A stretch of DNA of 64,000 nt, taken from assembly GCA_964486865.1 (NCBI GenBank), contig CAZAOZ010000007.1, positions 16,031 to 80,030 on the forward strand, read 5' to 3'. The notes beneath the pieces were generated by a model, which saw only the letters and a list, made by a program, of their open reading frames with translations, did no database searches and was not told where the DNA came from. Of the stretch, positions 1 through 8,470 are shown one piece after another. Made by a program: the position numbers and the translations under genes. The stretch comes from Ga0077527 sp964486865 (lineage in GTDB: Bacteria > Pseudomonadota > Gammaproteobacteria > Burkholderiales > SG8-41). Position 1 is the stretch's first letter, and the number at the start of each line of letters is the position of its first letter.

Positions 1-2
1 CG

Positions 3-686
3 ATTCATACCCACGCTTACCAGTACATCGTGGAAAGTCTGGGCCTGGATGAAGGTGAAATATTCAATGCCTATCACGAGGTTTCGTCGATCCGCGACAA
101 GGACGAGTTCCTGATCCCCTTCATCGATGTGCTGACCAATCCCACGTTCAAGACCGGTACGCCGGAGAACGACCAGAAGCTGCTGAAGAGCCTGATCGTG
201 TTTGCCTGCCTGATGGAGGGGCTGTTCTTTTACGTCGGTTTTGCGCAGATTCTTGCGCTGGGCCGGCAGAACAAGATGACCGGCGCCGCCGAGCAGTACC
301 AGTACATCCTGCGTGATGAATCGATGCACTGCAATTTCGGCATCGACCTGATCAACACCATCAAGCTGGAGAATCCGCATCTGTGGACCGCGGAATTCCG
401 CGAAGAGCTGTGCGAGTTGTTCCACAAGGGCGTGGAGCTCGAGTACAAGTATGCCGAGGACACCATGCCGCGCGGCGTGCTGGGCCTCAACGCCGCGATG
501 TTCAAGGAATACCTGCGCTTCATCGCCAACCGGCGTGCCCAGCAGATCGGCCTGGATCCCATGTTCGAAGGCGCAACCAATCCGTTTCCGTGGATGGCGG
601 AGATGATCGACCTGAAAAAAGAACGCAATTTTTTCGAAACCCGGGTCATCGAATATCAGACCGGCGGTGCGTTGTCCTGGGATTGA
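3..686 (+). CDS. nrdB: Ribonucleoside-diphosphate reductase beta subunit, 5' end outside window
   Basis: This is the C-terminal 227 residues of the class Ia small (R2) subunit. R2 holds the diferric-tyrosyl radical cofactor that the alpha subunit needs to reduce ribonucleotides. The frame is open from base 3, so the start lies upstream of the window. Visible iron-ligand motifs are the Glu of LMEG and the Glu and His of RDESMHCNFG. The radical tyrosine and first ligands must lie in the missing part. The C-terminal tail ends YQTGGALSWD, the kind of flexible tail that docks to the alpha subunit. The partner nrdA is presumably upstream. Confidence 0.96.
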   Translation: MHTHAYQYIVESLGLDEGEIFNAYHEVSSIRDKDEFLIPFIDVLTNPTFKTGTPENDQKLLKSLIVFACLMEGLFFYVGFAQILALGRQNKMTGAAEQYQYILRDESMHCNFGIDLINTIKLENPHLWTAEFREELCELFHKGVELEYKYAEDTMPRGVLGLNAAMFKEYLRFIANRRAQQIGLDPMFEGATNPFPWMAEMIDLKKERNFFETRVIEYQTGGALSWD

Positions 687-883
687 TGCTCTGGAGATCC
701 GGCAGGCGGAGGCTGAAACGAAACAGGTGAATGCAGGCGAGGATGTGCCGGACGTGCGGAATCCCGCGCTGAAGCGGCAGGGCCATCGGCGGCGCATCGC
801 ATCGCGGACGATCCCGCGATGCGACGCCGCCGGATTTTTTGGGTGTTGTTTCTGATCATCATCACCATGGGAGGGAAAACCCC

Positions 884-1189
884 TTGGCACTCAGTCTGAA
901 GTTCCGGCGTTACCGCAGTCGCAGGACTCATCTGCATACGGTTACCGAACTGCGTGCGGAAGACAACTGCACTCTCTGGCTGCGCTTTGATGATGGCGTG
1001 GAAGGGCATGTCTATCTGGGCGATCTGGTCGGTGACATGGCGCTGGCGGTGCTTTCCGATGCCGCGCTGTTCCGCCGGGTAGCGTTCGATCCGGTATCGA
1101 ACGTCCTGACCTGGAGCGGCGGCATCCGCGTTGATCCGGATCTGCTCTATCGCGATCTGGCCACCAAGGCGGGCGCCATGGTGCACTAG
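884..1189 (+). CDS. DUF2442 domain protein
   Basis: This 101-residue protein matches the DUF2442 pattern: a VTELRAEDNCTLWLRFDDG beta-hairpin region, a V-F-DPVSNVLTWSGG stretch and a terminal DPDLLYRDL helix. Members are small proteins of unknown function, often near toxin-antitoxin or metabolic genes. I chose the TTG start at 884 because GGGAGGG at 869-875 sits at normal distance. The upstream in-frame alternative at 839 adds a low-complexity His-rich leader without a ribosome site. It stands alone after nrdB with a gap of about 200 bases. Function is not known. Confidence 0.75.
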   Translation: MALSLKFRRYRSRRTHLHTVTELRAEDNCTLWLRFDDGVEGHVYLGDLVGDMALAVLSDAALFRRVAFDPVSNVLTWSGGIRVDPDLLYRDLATKAGAMVH

Positions 1190-1302
1190 TACCCGCAGCA
1201 GCAACGGCAGGCGGCACACCCGCTGCAGCATGAAGTGTGCCGGGGAGCGCGGGTCAGCGGCAAGGACGCGCGCAAGTTGAGATGAAGCTGATGGAGGCTC
1301 GC

Positions 1303-1632
1303 ATGGCAAAAGCGAAAAAGAAGGCAGCAAAGAAAAAGACGGCGAAGACGGCGAAAAAGACGGCGAAGAAAAAACAGCTGAAAAAGAAGAAGGTCGTCCG
1401 CAAGGCTGCGGCACGCAAGGGTGCAAGCCGCAAGGCGGGCAAAAAAAAGCCGGCCCGAAAGCCGGCAAAGAAAAAAGCAGTCAAGAAAAAGCAGAAACAA
1501 CAATCTGCTGCCGGAAAGCGGACGGCTTCAGGAAAACCTGCATCCCGGGTAGTGCCGGAACCGGCTCCAGTAGCGCCCCGTCCGATTGCTGTTCCGGGCG
1601 CATGGCCGTTTCCGATGGGGAGCAGGCCCTGA
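1303..1632 (+). CDS. Lysine/alanine-rich histone H1-like protein
   Basis: This 109-residue protein is dominated by Lys-Ala-Lys repeats from residue 2 to about 75 (MAKAKKKAAKKKTAKTAKK and similar). A short tail rich in Pro, Val and Ala follows (VPEPAPVAPRP). The composition is that of bacterial histone H1-like nucleoid proteins (HctB/AlgP/BpH type), which bind DNA without sequence specificity. The start at 1303 is supported by GGAGG at 1293-1297. The coding strand is strongly A-rich compared with its neighbours because of the Lys codons. Repeat number in such genes is often variable. Confidence 0.8.
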   Translation: MAKAKKKAAKKKTAKTAKKTAKKKQLKKKKVVRKAAARKGASRKAGKKKPARKPAKKKAVKKKQKQQSAAGKRTASGKPASRVVPEPAPVAPRPIAVPGAWPFPMGSRP

Positions 1633-1953
1633 CGTCGGTGCCGTGCAGCGGGATCGGTCTCGGGAGTAGTCCGACGCCCGCCGCGGAAGGCATGTAGCAA
1701 CCGCAGACAGCAGGGGAGTAAAGATACCCAATCCGCGTGGTCGGGGCAAGGCGCGGGCAGGGTTCTGCACCTGCGCCGTTTGATAATAACCAATAAGAAT
1801 CAATGGGTTGCCGCTGTAAAAAAAATTAATGCCCGGGCGGCGACCGAGGCTGCCGGGGCGGGATTCCGGGCGAGTCCGGCGCGCAGAAGACCTGCTGCAC
1901 CTACGCCCCGTGGCGTTACACTGCACACGGTATCCGGCGATACGGAGGCGCAG
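1633..1953. other. Intergenic region, 321 bases
   Basis: No convincing gene lies between the H1-like gene and the DUF302-like gene. An AT-rich stretch at about 1782-1832 is the only compositional feature and may hold the promoter of the downstream secreted protein. Open frames crossing here lack a ribosome site and do not resemble a protein family. Confidence 0.4.
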
Positions 1954-2424
1954 ATGAAAAACGCAGCTTGCAGTGCATGTCTGGTTCTTTTCCTGATGGT
2001 CTCGGCGGCGCAGGCGGCCGCGTCCGAGGTTCATGTCCGCGCGGTCAAGGGCAATTTTGACGACGTCAAGGAGCGCCTGGTCATGGCGCTCGAAAATCGC
2101 GGCCTGGTCATTAACTACACCGCACGCATCGGCGCGATGCTGGAGCGCACCGGGCGCGATCTGCAGCGCAATCGCCCCGTTTACGGCAAGGCGGAGTTGG
2201 TCGAGTTCTGCAGCGCGCAGATTTCCCGCGATACCATGGAAGCCGATCCGCACAACATCGTGTTCTGTCCGTACGCCGTCGCGGTCTATACGCTGCCGCA
2301 GGCGCCTGGGCAGGTGTACCTGTCGTACCGTGCGCCGGCGGCGTCCGGGTCAGCGCTGTCGGTGAGTGCGCTGCGCAAGGTCGAAAAACTGCTCGCGGAC
2401 ATCGTCGGCGAGACGGCAAAATAA
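1954..2424 (+). CDS. Secreted DUF302-like protein
   Basis: This 156-residue protein has a clear signal peptide: MKNAACSACLVLFLMVSAAQ, with likely cleavage after AQA near residue 23. The mature part carries DUF302-like features: FDDVKERLVMALENRGLVI near the start, an EFCSAQISR segment and NIVFCPYAVAVY. The two Cys in the mature part could form a disulphide. The ATG at 1954 has GGAGG at 1944-1948, and longer in-frame starts lack this. DUF302 proteins are of unknown function, and many are periplasmic. The gene is monocistronic here. Confidence 0.75.
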   Translation: MKNAACSACLVLFLMVSAAQAAASEVHVRAVKGNFDDVKERLVMALENRGLVINYTARIGAMLERTGRDLQRNRPVYGKAELVEFCSAQISRDTMEADPHNIVFCPYAVAVYTLPQAPGQVYLSYRAPAASGSALSVSALRKVEKLLADIVGETAK

Positions 2425-2546
2425 CCGGTCGGGAAGCGCCGATTAACTGAAACACTTGATCAGCACTTCCGCCAAATCGTGATCTGCAAGGGGGCGCAGC
2501 CCGCTTGCACGGTATTTTTGTAAACATGCTCAACTGTGGAGGACAC

Positions 2547-3584
2547 ATGAAATCATGGAAGACAATCACCCGCGCCGCGCTGGCGTTGCTGCTGGGGCTG
2601 GGCGCGTCTGGCGTGCTGGCGCAAGCGGATGACTGCAAAAACCGCGGTCAGCTTGACACCCTGTATTGCGACGAAAACGGCGATCTCGTCGCCGATACGC
2701 CCAAGGATGCGAAGCGGCTGAAAAATCCGGGCACGCTGGTATTCACCTATACGCCGGTGGAAGACCCTGCTGTTTATGCGAATGCGTTCAAGCCGTTTCT
2801 CGATCATCTGGCCCAGTGCACCGGCAAGCGTGTCGTCTATTACTCGGTGAATTCCAACGCCGCCGAGATTGAAGCCATGCGTGCCGGGCGCCTGCATGTG
2901 GGCGGATTTTCCACTGGCCCGACCGGATTCGCGGTGAATCTCGCGGGCGCGGTGCCGTTTGCGGTCAAGGGCTACGAGAAGGATTTTCAGGGCTACAACC
3001 TGCTGATGATCGTCAAGAAAGCGAGCCCGTACCAGAAGCTGACCGACCTCAAGGGTAAGAAGGTCGCCCACACCTCGCCGTCGTCGAACTCCGGCCATCT
3101 GGCGCCGCAGGTGCTGTTTCCGCCGGAAGGACTGGCGCCGGACAAGGATTACAAGGTGCTGTTCTCGGGCGGTCACGGCCAGTCGGTGAAGGGCGTGGAA
3201 TCCGGTGATTACGATGCCGCGCCGGTGGCTTCCGACGTGTTCTACCGGATGAGCGGTCGCGGCGAGATCAAGGCCGACGATTTCCGCATCATCTACAAAA
3301 GCCCGGTGTTCCCGACATCGTCGTTTGCCTATGCGCATGATCTGCATCCGGATCTGATCAAGACTCTGACCAGGTGTTTCTACGACTACCGGTTTACCGA
3401 GGACATGAAAAAAACCTTCGGCGGCGCCGACCGGTTTTTCCCGATCACCTACCAGAAGGACTGGGAGGTGGTGCGCAAGATCGCCGAGGGTACCGGCACG
3501 CCGTTCAACCGCGCGGCCTATGAGAAGGAAACCGCGCGCGAGGAAGCTGCGCGCAAGAAGGCCGCCGAAACCAAGAAACAATAA
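2547..3584 (+). CDS. phnD: Phosphonate/phosphate-type ABC transporter substrate-binding protein (PhnD family)
   Basis: This is the periplasmic binding protein, 345 residues, with a signal peptide ending GVLAQA near residue 26. The mature part has the PhnD fold landmarks: LVFTYTPVEDPAVYANAFKPF, then GFSTGPTGF, a DLKGKKVAHTSPSSNSG phosphate/phosphonate-loop region and GHGQSVKGVESGDYDAAPVASD. GGAGG at 2538-2542 fixes the start. The stop overlaps the ATPase start (TAATG), which implies translational coupling. The ligand may be phosphonate, phosphite or phosphate. No C-P lyase or phosphonatase gene is in the window, so the substrate is not resolved. Confidence 0.92.
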   Translation: MKSWKTITRAALALLLGLGASGVLAQADDCKNRGQLDTLYCDENGDLVADTPKDAKRLKNPGTLVFTYTPVEDPAVYANAFKPFLDHLAQCTGKRVVYYSVNSNAAEIEAMRAGRLHVGGFSTGPTGFAVNLAGAVPFAVKGYEKDFQGYNLLMIVKKASPYQKLTDLKGKKVAHTSPSSNSGHLAPQVLFPPEGLAPDKDYKVLFSGGHGQSVKGVESGDYDAAPVASDVFYRMSGRGEIKADDFRIIYKSPVFPTSSFAYAHDLHPDLIKTLTRCFYDYRFTEDMKKTFGGADRFFPITYQKDWEVVRKIAEGTGTPFNRAAYEKETAREEAARKKAAETKKQ

Positions 3585-4387
3585 TGTCCGGGTCTGCGCT
3601 ATCGGCCGGCGCCGCGCCCGCGACCATTGAGGTTCGCGGTCTGACCAAGGAATACCGCCGCGGCACGCCGGTGCTGCGCGGTATTTCCATCGCGTTCCCC
3701 GATCGCGGCATTACCGCAATCATCGGGCCTTCCGGCACCGGCAAATCGACGCTGATCCGCTGCATCAACCGGCTGGTCGAGCCGACGGCCGGACAGGTGC
3801 TGTTTCACGGCGCCGACATGACCCGGCTCTCGGGCAGGGCGCTGCGCGAACACCGTCGCCGCATCGGCATGGTGTTCCAGGAATTCAATCTCGTCGAGCG
3901 CCTGACGGTCATGGAGAACGTGCTGTCGGGCCGGCTGGGCTATCTGTCGCCCTGGCAGGCTTTCCTGCGCAATTATCCGCCGCAGGATATTGCGCTGGCT
4001 TGGGAACTGCTCGATACCGTGGGACTGACGCCATTTGCCAACCAGCGCGCCGATGCGCTGTCCGGCGGTCAGCGCCAGCGTGTCGGCATCGCGCGCGCAG
4101 TGATGCAGCACCCGGACATCCTGCTGGCTGATGAGCCGACCTCGTCGCTGGATCCCAAGACTTCGGTGGAAATCATGGAACTGCTGGCCAAGATCACCGC
4201 CAGCCGCCATATCCCGGTGATCGTCAACATTCACAATGTGCCGCTGGCGCGGCGCTTCGCGAATCATGTCATCGGCATGGCCGGCGGCAGCGTGGTCTAT
4301 GCGGGCGCGCCGGATGGGCTGACCGACGATCATTTGAAGCAGATCTATGGCGGGGAAGACTGGCTGGAGCAGGTCGAAGAGGAGTGA
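3584..4387 (+). CDS. phnC: Phosphonate-type ABC transporter ATP-binding protein
   Basis: This 267-residue ATPase drives the importer. Walker A is GPSGTGKS at residues 48-55, the Q-loop VFQE is near residue 99, the signature LSGGQ is at 159-163 and Walker B ILLADE at 179-184, followed by PTSSLDP. VENVLSGRLGY-like and NIHNVPLARRFA segments are typical of PhnC. The start overlaps the phnD stop by one base. It forms one operon with the binding protein before it and two permeases after it. Confidence 0.95.
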   Translation: MSGSALSAGAAPATIEVRGLTKEYRRGTPVLRGISIAFPDRGITAIIGPSGTGKSTLIRCINRLVEPTAGQVLFHGADMTRLSGRALREHRRRIGMVFQEFNLVERLTVMENVLSGRLGYLSPWQAFLRNYPPQDIALAWELLDTVGLTPFANQRADALSGGQRQRVGIARAVMQHPDILLADEPTSSLDPKTSVEIMELLAKITASRHIPVIVNIHNVPLARRFANHVIGMAGGSVVYAGAPDGLTDDHLKQIYGGEDWLEQVEEE

Positions 4388-4412
4388 GGAGTGAGGAATG
4401 AGGGGTGGGGCA
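4378..4412 (+). repeat. GAGTGAG-type short direct repeats between phnC and phnE
   Basis: Around the phnC stop the sequence runs through several near-copies of GAGGAGTGAG and GAGGAATGAG before GGGGTGGGG. The purine-rich run probably doubles as the ribosome site for the permease ATG at 4414. This kind of short slippage repeat could vary in number. Confidence 0.5.
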
Positions 4413-4413
4413 G

Positions 4414-5208
4414 ATGAGTGAGGCAGTACAGGCGCGACCGCCGGCATTCCTGCCCAGCTGGCCGGCGCGCGTTGCCTGGCTCGCGCTGATTGCGTATTCG
4501 CTCTACGCCGCGTCCATTCTCGACATCACCTGGGAGCGCTTTGTCATCGGTCTCGACAACGGCGTGCGTTTCGTCGGCCGCATGGTGCCGCCGGATACCA
4601 ATCCCGCCAAGTTGCGGCTGCTGGCACAGGGGCTTTACGAATCAATCGAAATCGCGGTCATTGCGTCGGCGCTGGGCATTGTGCTGTCGCTGCCCATCGG
4701 CCTGCTCGCGGCGCGCAACCTGATGCCGGCGTGGATCACCTGGCCGATGCGCCTGTTCATTGCGCTGTGCCGCTCGTTTCACCAGGTCATCATCGCCATC
4801 GTGTTCGTCAAGGCGGTGGGTTTCGGCGCGCTGGCCGGCATTCTGGCGCTGACGGTTGCATCCATCGGTTTCACCGGCAAATTGTTCGCCGAAGCCATCG
4901 AGGAAATTTCGCTGAAGCAGGTGGAGGCGATCCGCGCCACCGGCGCGCCGTTCGCGAGCGTCATCGCCTACGGCGTGCTGCCGCAGGTATTGACGCGTTT
5001 TGTCGGCTTTGCCACTTATCAGGTCGATTCCAACCTGCGCAATTCGACGATGGTCGGCATGGTCGGCGCCGGCGGCATCGGCGGCACGATGTTTGCCGCC
5101 TTCCAGCGCTTTGACTACGACTTCCTGTGCACCATACTGCTGGCGATCATCGCCGTCATCATGGTCAGCGAAGCGCTGCAGAACCAGATCAAGAAGCTGT
5201 ACCAATGA
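4414..5208 (+). CDS. phnE: Phosphonate-type ABC transporter permease (first copy)
   Basis: This 264-residue inner-membrane permease has several hydrophobic helices. It carries the PhnE coupling region SIGFTGKLFAEAIEEI, which contacts the ATPase, and STMVGMVGAGGIGG near the C-terminus. The ATG at 4414 follows a purine-rich stretch. A GTG nine bases upstream is possible but sits inside that stretch. Its stop overlaps the second permease start by four bases (ATGA). Confidence 0.93.
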   Translation: MSEAVQARPPAFLPSWPARVAWLALIAYSLYAASILDITWERFVIGLDNGVRFVGRMVPPDTNPAKLRLLAQGLYESIEIAVIASALGIVLSLPIGLLAARNLMPAWITWPMRLFIALCRSFHQVIIAIVFVKAVGFGALAGILALTVASIGFTGKLFAEAIEEISLKQVEAIRATGAPFASVIAYGVLPQVLTRFVGFATYQVDSNLRNSTMVGMVGAGGIGGTMFAAFQRFDYDFLCTILLAIIAVIMVSEALQNQIKKLYQ

Positions 5209-6014
5209 CCGCGGCAACCGGCATTCCGCGGCACGAGTGGCAGCGCTACACCCGCGGCGAGCGGCTGGCGCGCTACGCGCTGTATTTCGGCATCGTGCTG
5301 GCCTGCGTGGTGTCGCTGCGCACCGTCGAGGTCATTCCCGAGTTTCTCTACGATGCGCCGGCGCAGGTGGTCGATCTGCTGCAGCGGATGTGGCCCATCG
5401 AGTGGCGGTACTATCCGAAAGGCGTGCATGAGGCGCTGATCGAAACCCTGCATATCGCCACGCTGGGCACGCTGCTGGCGATCGTCATGGCTGTTCCGCT
5501 CGGAGTGCTGGCGGCGCATAACCTGACGCCCCATGCCGGGCTGAACTATTTCGCGAAGCTGCTGCTGGTATCCTCGCGCTCCGTCAATTCGCTGGTGTGG
5601 GCGCTGCTGTTCGTGGCCATTTTCGGTCCCGGTGCGCTGGCCGGCACCATGGCCATCGCCTTTCGTTCCATCGGTTTCGTCGGCAAGCTGTTCGGTGAAG
5701 CACTGGAGGAGGCGCGGCCCGGCCCGATCGAGGCGCTGCGCAGTTGCGGCGCGCCGCGGCTCACCGTGTTCATCAAGGGCTACTGGCCGCAGGTCGAGCC
5801 GGCGTTCTGGGGCATCGCGCTGTTCCGCTGGGACATCAGCGTGCGCGAGTCCGCCGTGCTGGGACTGGTTGGCGCCGGCGGCATCGGCATGGCCATCGAC
5901 TCGGCGATGAACCTGTTCCAGTGGCAGCGCGTGGCGCTGATGCTGGTGGTGATCTTTGCGGTGGTGCTGGTTGCCGAGGTCGTGGTCACGGCGATCCGCA
6001 AGCGCATTATCTGA
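5205..6014 (+). CDS. phnE: Phosphonate-type ABC transporter permease (second copy)
   Basis: This 269-residue paralogue of the preceding permease has the equivalent coupling motif SIGFVGKLFGEALEEA and the C-terminal ESAVLGLVGAGGIGM. Two PhnE proteins are expected to form the heterodimeric membrane pore of this transporter type. The start at 5205 overlaps the previous stop, and upstream in-frame extension would run inside the first permease. The 3' end overlaps the convergent threonine aldolase gene by eight bases. Confidence 0.93.
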   Translation: MTAATGIPRHEWQRYTRGERLARYALYFGIVLACVVSLRTVEVIPEFLYDAPAQVVDLLQRMWPIEWRYYPKGVHEALIETLHIATLGTLLAIVMAVPLGVLAAHNLTPHAGLNYFAKLLLVSSRSVNSLVWALLFVAIFGPGALAGTMAIAFRSIGFVGKLFGEALEEARPGPIEALRSCGAPRLTVFIKGYWPQVEPAFWGIALFRWDISVRESAVLGLVGAGGIGMAIDSAMNLFQWQRVALMLVVIFAVVLVAEVVVTAIRKRII

Positions 6015-7053
6015 CGCCGGCTTTCCAGATCTCGCGGCAGGTGGCGATAGCCGCATCGACTTCCGCGTTGCCGATATGGCGATGGGTCACAAAACGCAGC
6101 GACCCGGAGTCCGCCGGGCTGACAGCGATGCCGCGCGCCTTGAAATCCTCCGCCCATTGCGCGGCGCTGCGGCCGCTGGCGCGTACGCTGATGCGCACAA
6201 TGTTGGTTTCGATATCTTTGGGATCGATCAGCGACGCATCGATGGCATGCAGGCCGGTGGCGAGCCGCTTTGCCGTGGCATGGTCTTCGGCGAGGCGTTC
6301 GACCATGGTTTTCAGCGCAACGATGCCGGCTGCGGCAATCGATCCGGCCTGGCGCATGTTGCCGCCGACCATGCGCCGGAACGTGCGTGCGCGCTCGATG
6401 AAGGCGCGCGGTCCGCACAGCACCGAGCCCACCGGCGCCGACAATCCCTTGGAAACGCAAAAGCAGATCGAGTCGGTATGGCGTGCGATTTCTGCCGCTG
6501 ATACGCCCAGCGCCACCGCGGCGTTGAACAGCCGTGCGCCGTCGGTATGCACCGGGATGCCGTGCTCGCCGGCCAGCGCATGCACCCGCTGCATGTGCGC
6601 CAGCGTCAATACCGCGCCGCCGGCGCCGTTGTGGGTGGTTTCCATGCAGATCAGCGCGGTGCCGAAGTTGTTGCGGGTCATCGGCCGCATCGTTTCGCGC
6701 AGCACGGTTTCATCCATCGCGCCGCGCGTGCCCGGGATTGCCTTGTAGAACACGCCGGCTACCGCGGCGAGTCCGCCCAGTTCGGTATTCAGCATGTGCG
6801 CGCCGCGTTCGAGCAGCACTTCGCCGGCGCGCGGCGTGTGCGCGAGTACCGCGACCAGGTTGGTCATGGTGCCGCTGGGCATGTAGAGCCCGGCATCCTT
6901 GCCGGTGCGCGCCGCAGCCAGCGCCTCCAGTTTCATCACCGTCGGATCGCCGTCGCGTGAATCGTCGCCCTGCGTCGCGGTCTGCATCGCGGCGAACATG
7001 GCAGGCGTGGGCTGGGTGACGGTGTCAGTTCGCAAGTCTATGATTTTATTCAT
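6007..7053 (-). CDS. ltaE: Low-specificity L-threonine aldolase
   Basis: This PLP-dependent fold-type I enzyme of 348 residues cleaves L-threonine and allo-threonine to glycine and acetaldehyde. Visible landmarks are the N-terminal IDLRTDTVTQPT, RGAH with His85 for cofactor stacking, the cofactor Asp171 in HTDGARL and Schiff-base Lys202 in VSKGLSAPVGS. The gene starts inside the stop of the HAD phosphatase (ATGA overlap at 7050-7053), so the two are translationally coupled. The 3' end runs into phnE from the other strand. Confidence 0.94.
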   Translation of the reverse strand: MNKIIDLRTDTVTQPTPAMFAAMQTATQGDDSRDGDPTVMKLEALAAARTGKDAGLYMPSGTMTNLVAVLAHTPRAGEVLLERGAHMLNTELGGLAAVAGVFYKAIPGTRGAMDETVLRETMRPMTRNNFGTALICMETTHNGAGGAVLTLAHMQRVHALAGEHGIPVHTDGARLFNAAVALGVSAAEIARHTDSICFCVSKGLSAPVGSVLCGPRAFIERARTFRRMVGGNMRQAGSIAAAGIVALKTMVERLAEDHATAKRLATGLHAIDASLIDPKDIETNIVRISVRASGRSAAQWAEDFKARGIAVSPADSGSLRFVTHRHIGNAEVDAAIATCREIWKAGVR

Positions 7054-7874
7054 TTGTTTGTGGGTGTATGGGTTATGGCTTGCAACAGAAAATCAACCAG
7101 TTCCACAAAGCCGGCACCCGCTGCAGCGGCAGTGACATAGGCCGGCTCATGCGCCAGCTGTCCGGCGAAGTCCCGGACATTGGCGACGCCGACCGCGTGC
7201 GGAAAATAACCGAACAGCGGCGCGTCATTGGGTGAATCACCGACAAAAACATATTCGGTGCGCGCGGCGTCCAGATCGACGCCGAAACATTCCGCATACA
7301 GCCGCTGCGTCATCGCCAGTTTATCGTAGGTGCCGAACCAGCCGTTGACATGGATGGAACTGATTTTCGCCGTCAGTCCGCGGCTTTGCATGAGAGCGGC
7401 GATGCGCTGCACGGCGGCAGCGGGCAGCCGCGGCACGTCTTCGCAGAAATCGATGGCGAGATCGGTTTCCCGGTAATGCTGGTCGGCGGCAATGGCGGCG
7501 CCGGGTACCGCGGCGAGTATGTCTGCGGCAATGGCGGTCAGCGCGGCGCGATGCCGGGTGCGGACCTCCGGCGCATCCGCGAACTGCCGCTGCATTACAT
7601 GGTTGGCATGATCGTAGCGGAAATAAAACGCGCCGTTCTCGCCGACCACGGCATCCACCGGCCACATCCGCGCGATATGGTCGCACCAGCCGGCGGAGCG
7701 GCCGGTGACCGGCACCACACGCAGGCCGGCGCCGTGCAGGCGTTCGAGCGCGCTGTAAGCCGCGGCCGTCAGCCGGCCATCGGTGGTGAGCGTGTCGTCG
7801 ATGTCGCACAGCACGCCGCGCACGGCGCGCCGCGCTGCCAGGCCGAATGCCGCCAATGCCTGCATCAGTAACAT
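7050..7874 (-). CDS. HAD-superfamily (type IIB-like) phosphatase
   Basis: This 274-residue cytoplasmic phosphatase has motif I DIDDTLT (nucleophile Asp24, acid/base Asp26), motif II VVPVTGRSAG and motif IV VFVGDSPNDAPLF. The long insert between motifs II and IV is the type II cap, as in mannosyl-3-phosphoglycerate and sucrose-phosphate phosphatases. The substrate is unknown. It overlaps the DUF2946-like gene upstream by ten bases and the aldolase downstream by four, so the three form an operon. Confidence 0.85.
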   Translation of the reverse strand: MLLMQALAAFGLAARRAVRGVLCDIDDTLTTDGRLTAAAYSALERLHGAGLRVVPVTGRSAGWCDHIARMWPVDAVVGENGAFYFRYDHANHVMQRQFADAPEVRTRHRAALTAIAADILAAVPGAAIAADQHYRETDLAIDFCEDVPRLPAAAVQRIAALMQSRGLTAKISSIHVNGWFGTYDKLAMTQRLYAECFGVDLDAARTEYVFVGDSPNDAPLFGYFPHAVGVANVRDFAGQLAHEPAYVTAAAAGAGFVELVDFLLQAITHTPTNK

Positions 7875-8470
7875 TCCTCCTGGCCTGCGGGCTGCAGCGG
7901 GCGGGCGACGAAACCGAATCGCACCGGTACTTCGGCGGCACGTACCGGTCGGACCGGAATCCGCGTCGCACCCAGATCCAGTTCCAGCGCTACAGGGTTG
8001 CCGGCCTGCAGGGCGTCCAGCGTCGCTGCCAGCGCGGCTTCACCGGGTTGCCCGGTGGGATCGGTGAAGCGCGGCAGCAGCGTATCGAGATCGGTATCGT
8101 GTACCAGGCCGATGCCCAGATCGGTGTCGAGCAGCAGTTGTCCGGCATCATCCATATAGGCGGCACGGATTTCAGTCACCGCGGCACCGCTGTGCGCAGC
8201 CAGCGTCAGCGGCGCACCCGGCAGCGCGGTGACCCGGTAGACCTGCGGCGTGTAATCGAGCGCGACATACACCCGCTGCGGCCCGTTCTGGAAAAACCAG
8301 CGGCCCTGATCGTCGTGGCTGTAGTTGCGCCCGAAAAAAGCGGCGATTCCGGGATTGGCAATGCGCTCGCCTTTCAGCAGCCAGTGGCCGCGGCGGTCGA
8401 GCGACAGCCAGCCGAAGACCGCCGGCACATTGGGCCATTTGGCCATGCCACGGAGTACGAGCTCATCCAT
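7865..8470 (-). CDS. DUF2946-like conserved protein
   Basis: This 201-residue protein begins MDELVLRGMAKWPNVPAV and contains FGWLSLDRRGHWLLKGERI and GRWFFQNGPQRVYVALDY. I associate this pattern with DUF2946-family proteins of Burkholderiales, whose function is unknown. The ATG at 8470 has GGAGG at 8480-8484 (minus strand). The same first 16 codons plus ribosome site occur again 127 bases upstream, and a diverged copy lies another 127 bases upstream, so the real start region has been duplicated. It probably heads the operon with the HAD phosphatase and threonine aldolase. Confidence 0.75.
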   Translation of the reverse strand: MDELVLRGMAKWPNVPAVFGWLSLDRRGHWLLKGERIANPGIAAFFGRNYSHDDQGRWFFQNGPQRVYVALDYTPQVYRVTALPGAPLTLAAHSGAAVTEIRAAYMDDAGQLLLDTDLGIGLVHDTDLDTLLPRFTDPTGQPGEAALAATLDALQAGNPVALELDLGATRIPVRPVRAAEVPVRFGFVARPLQPAGQEECY

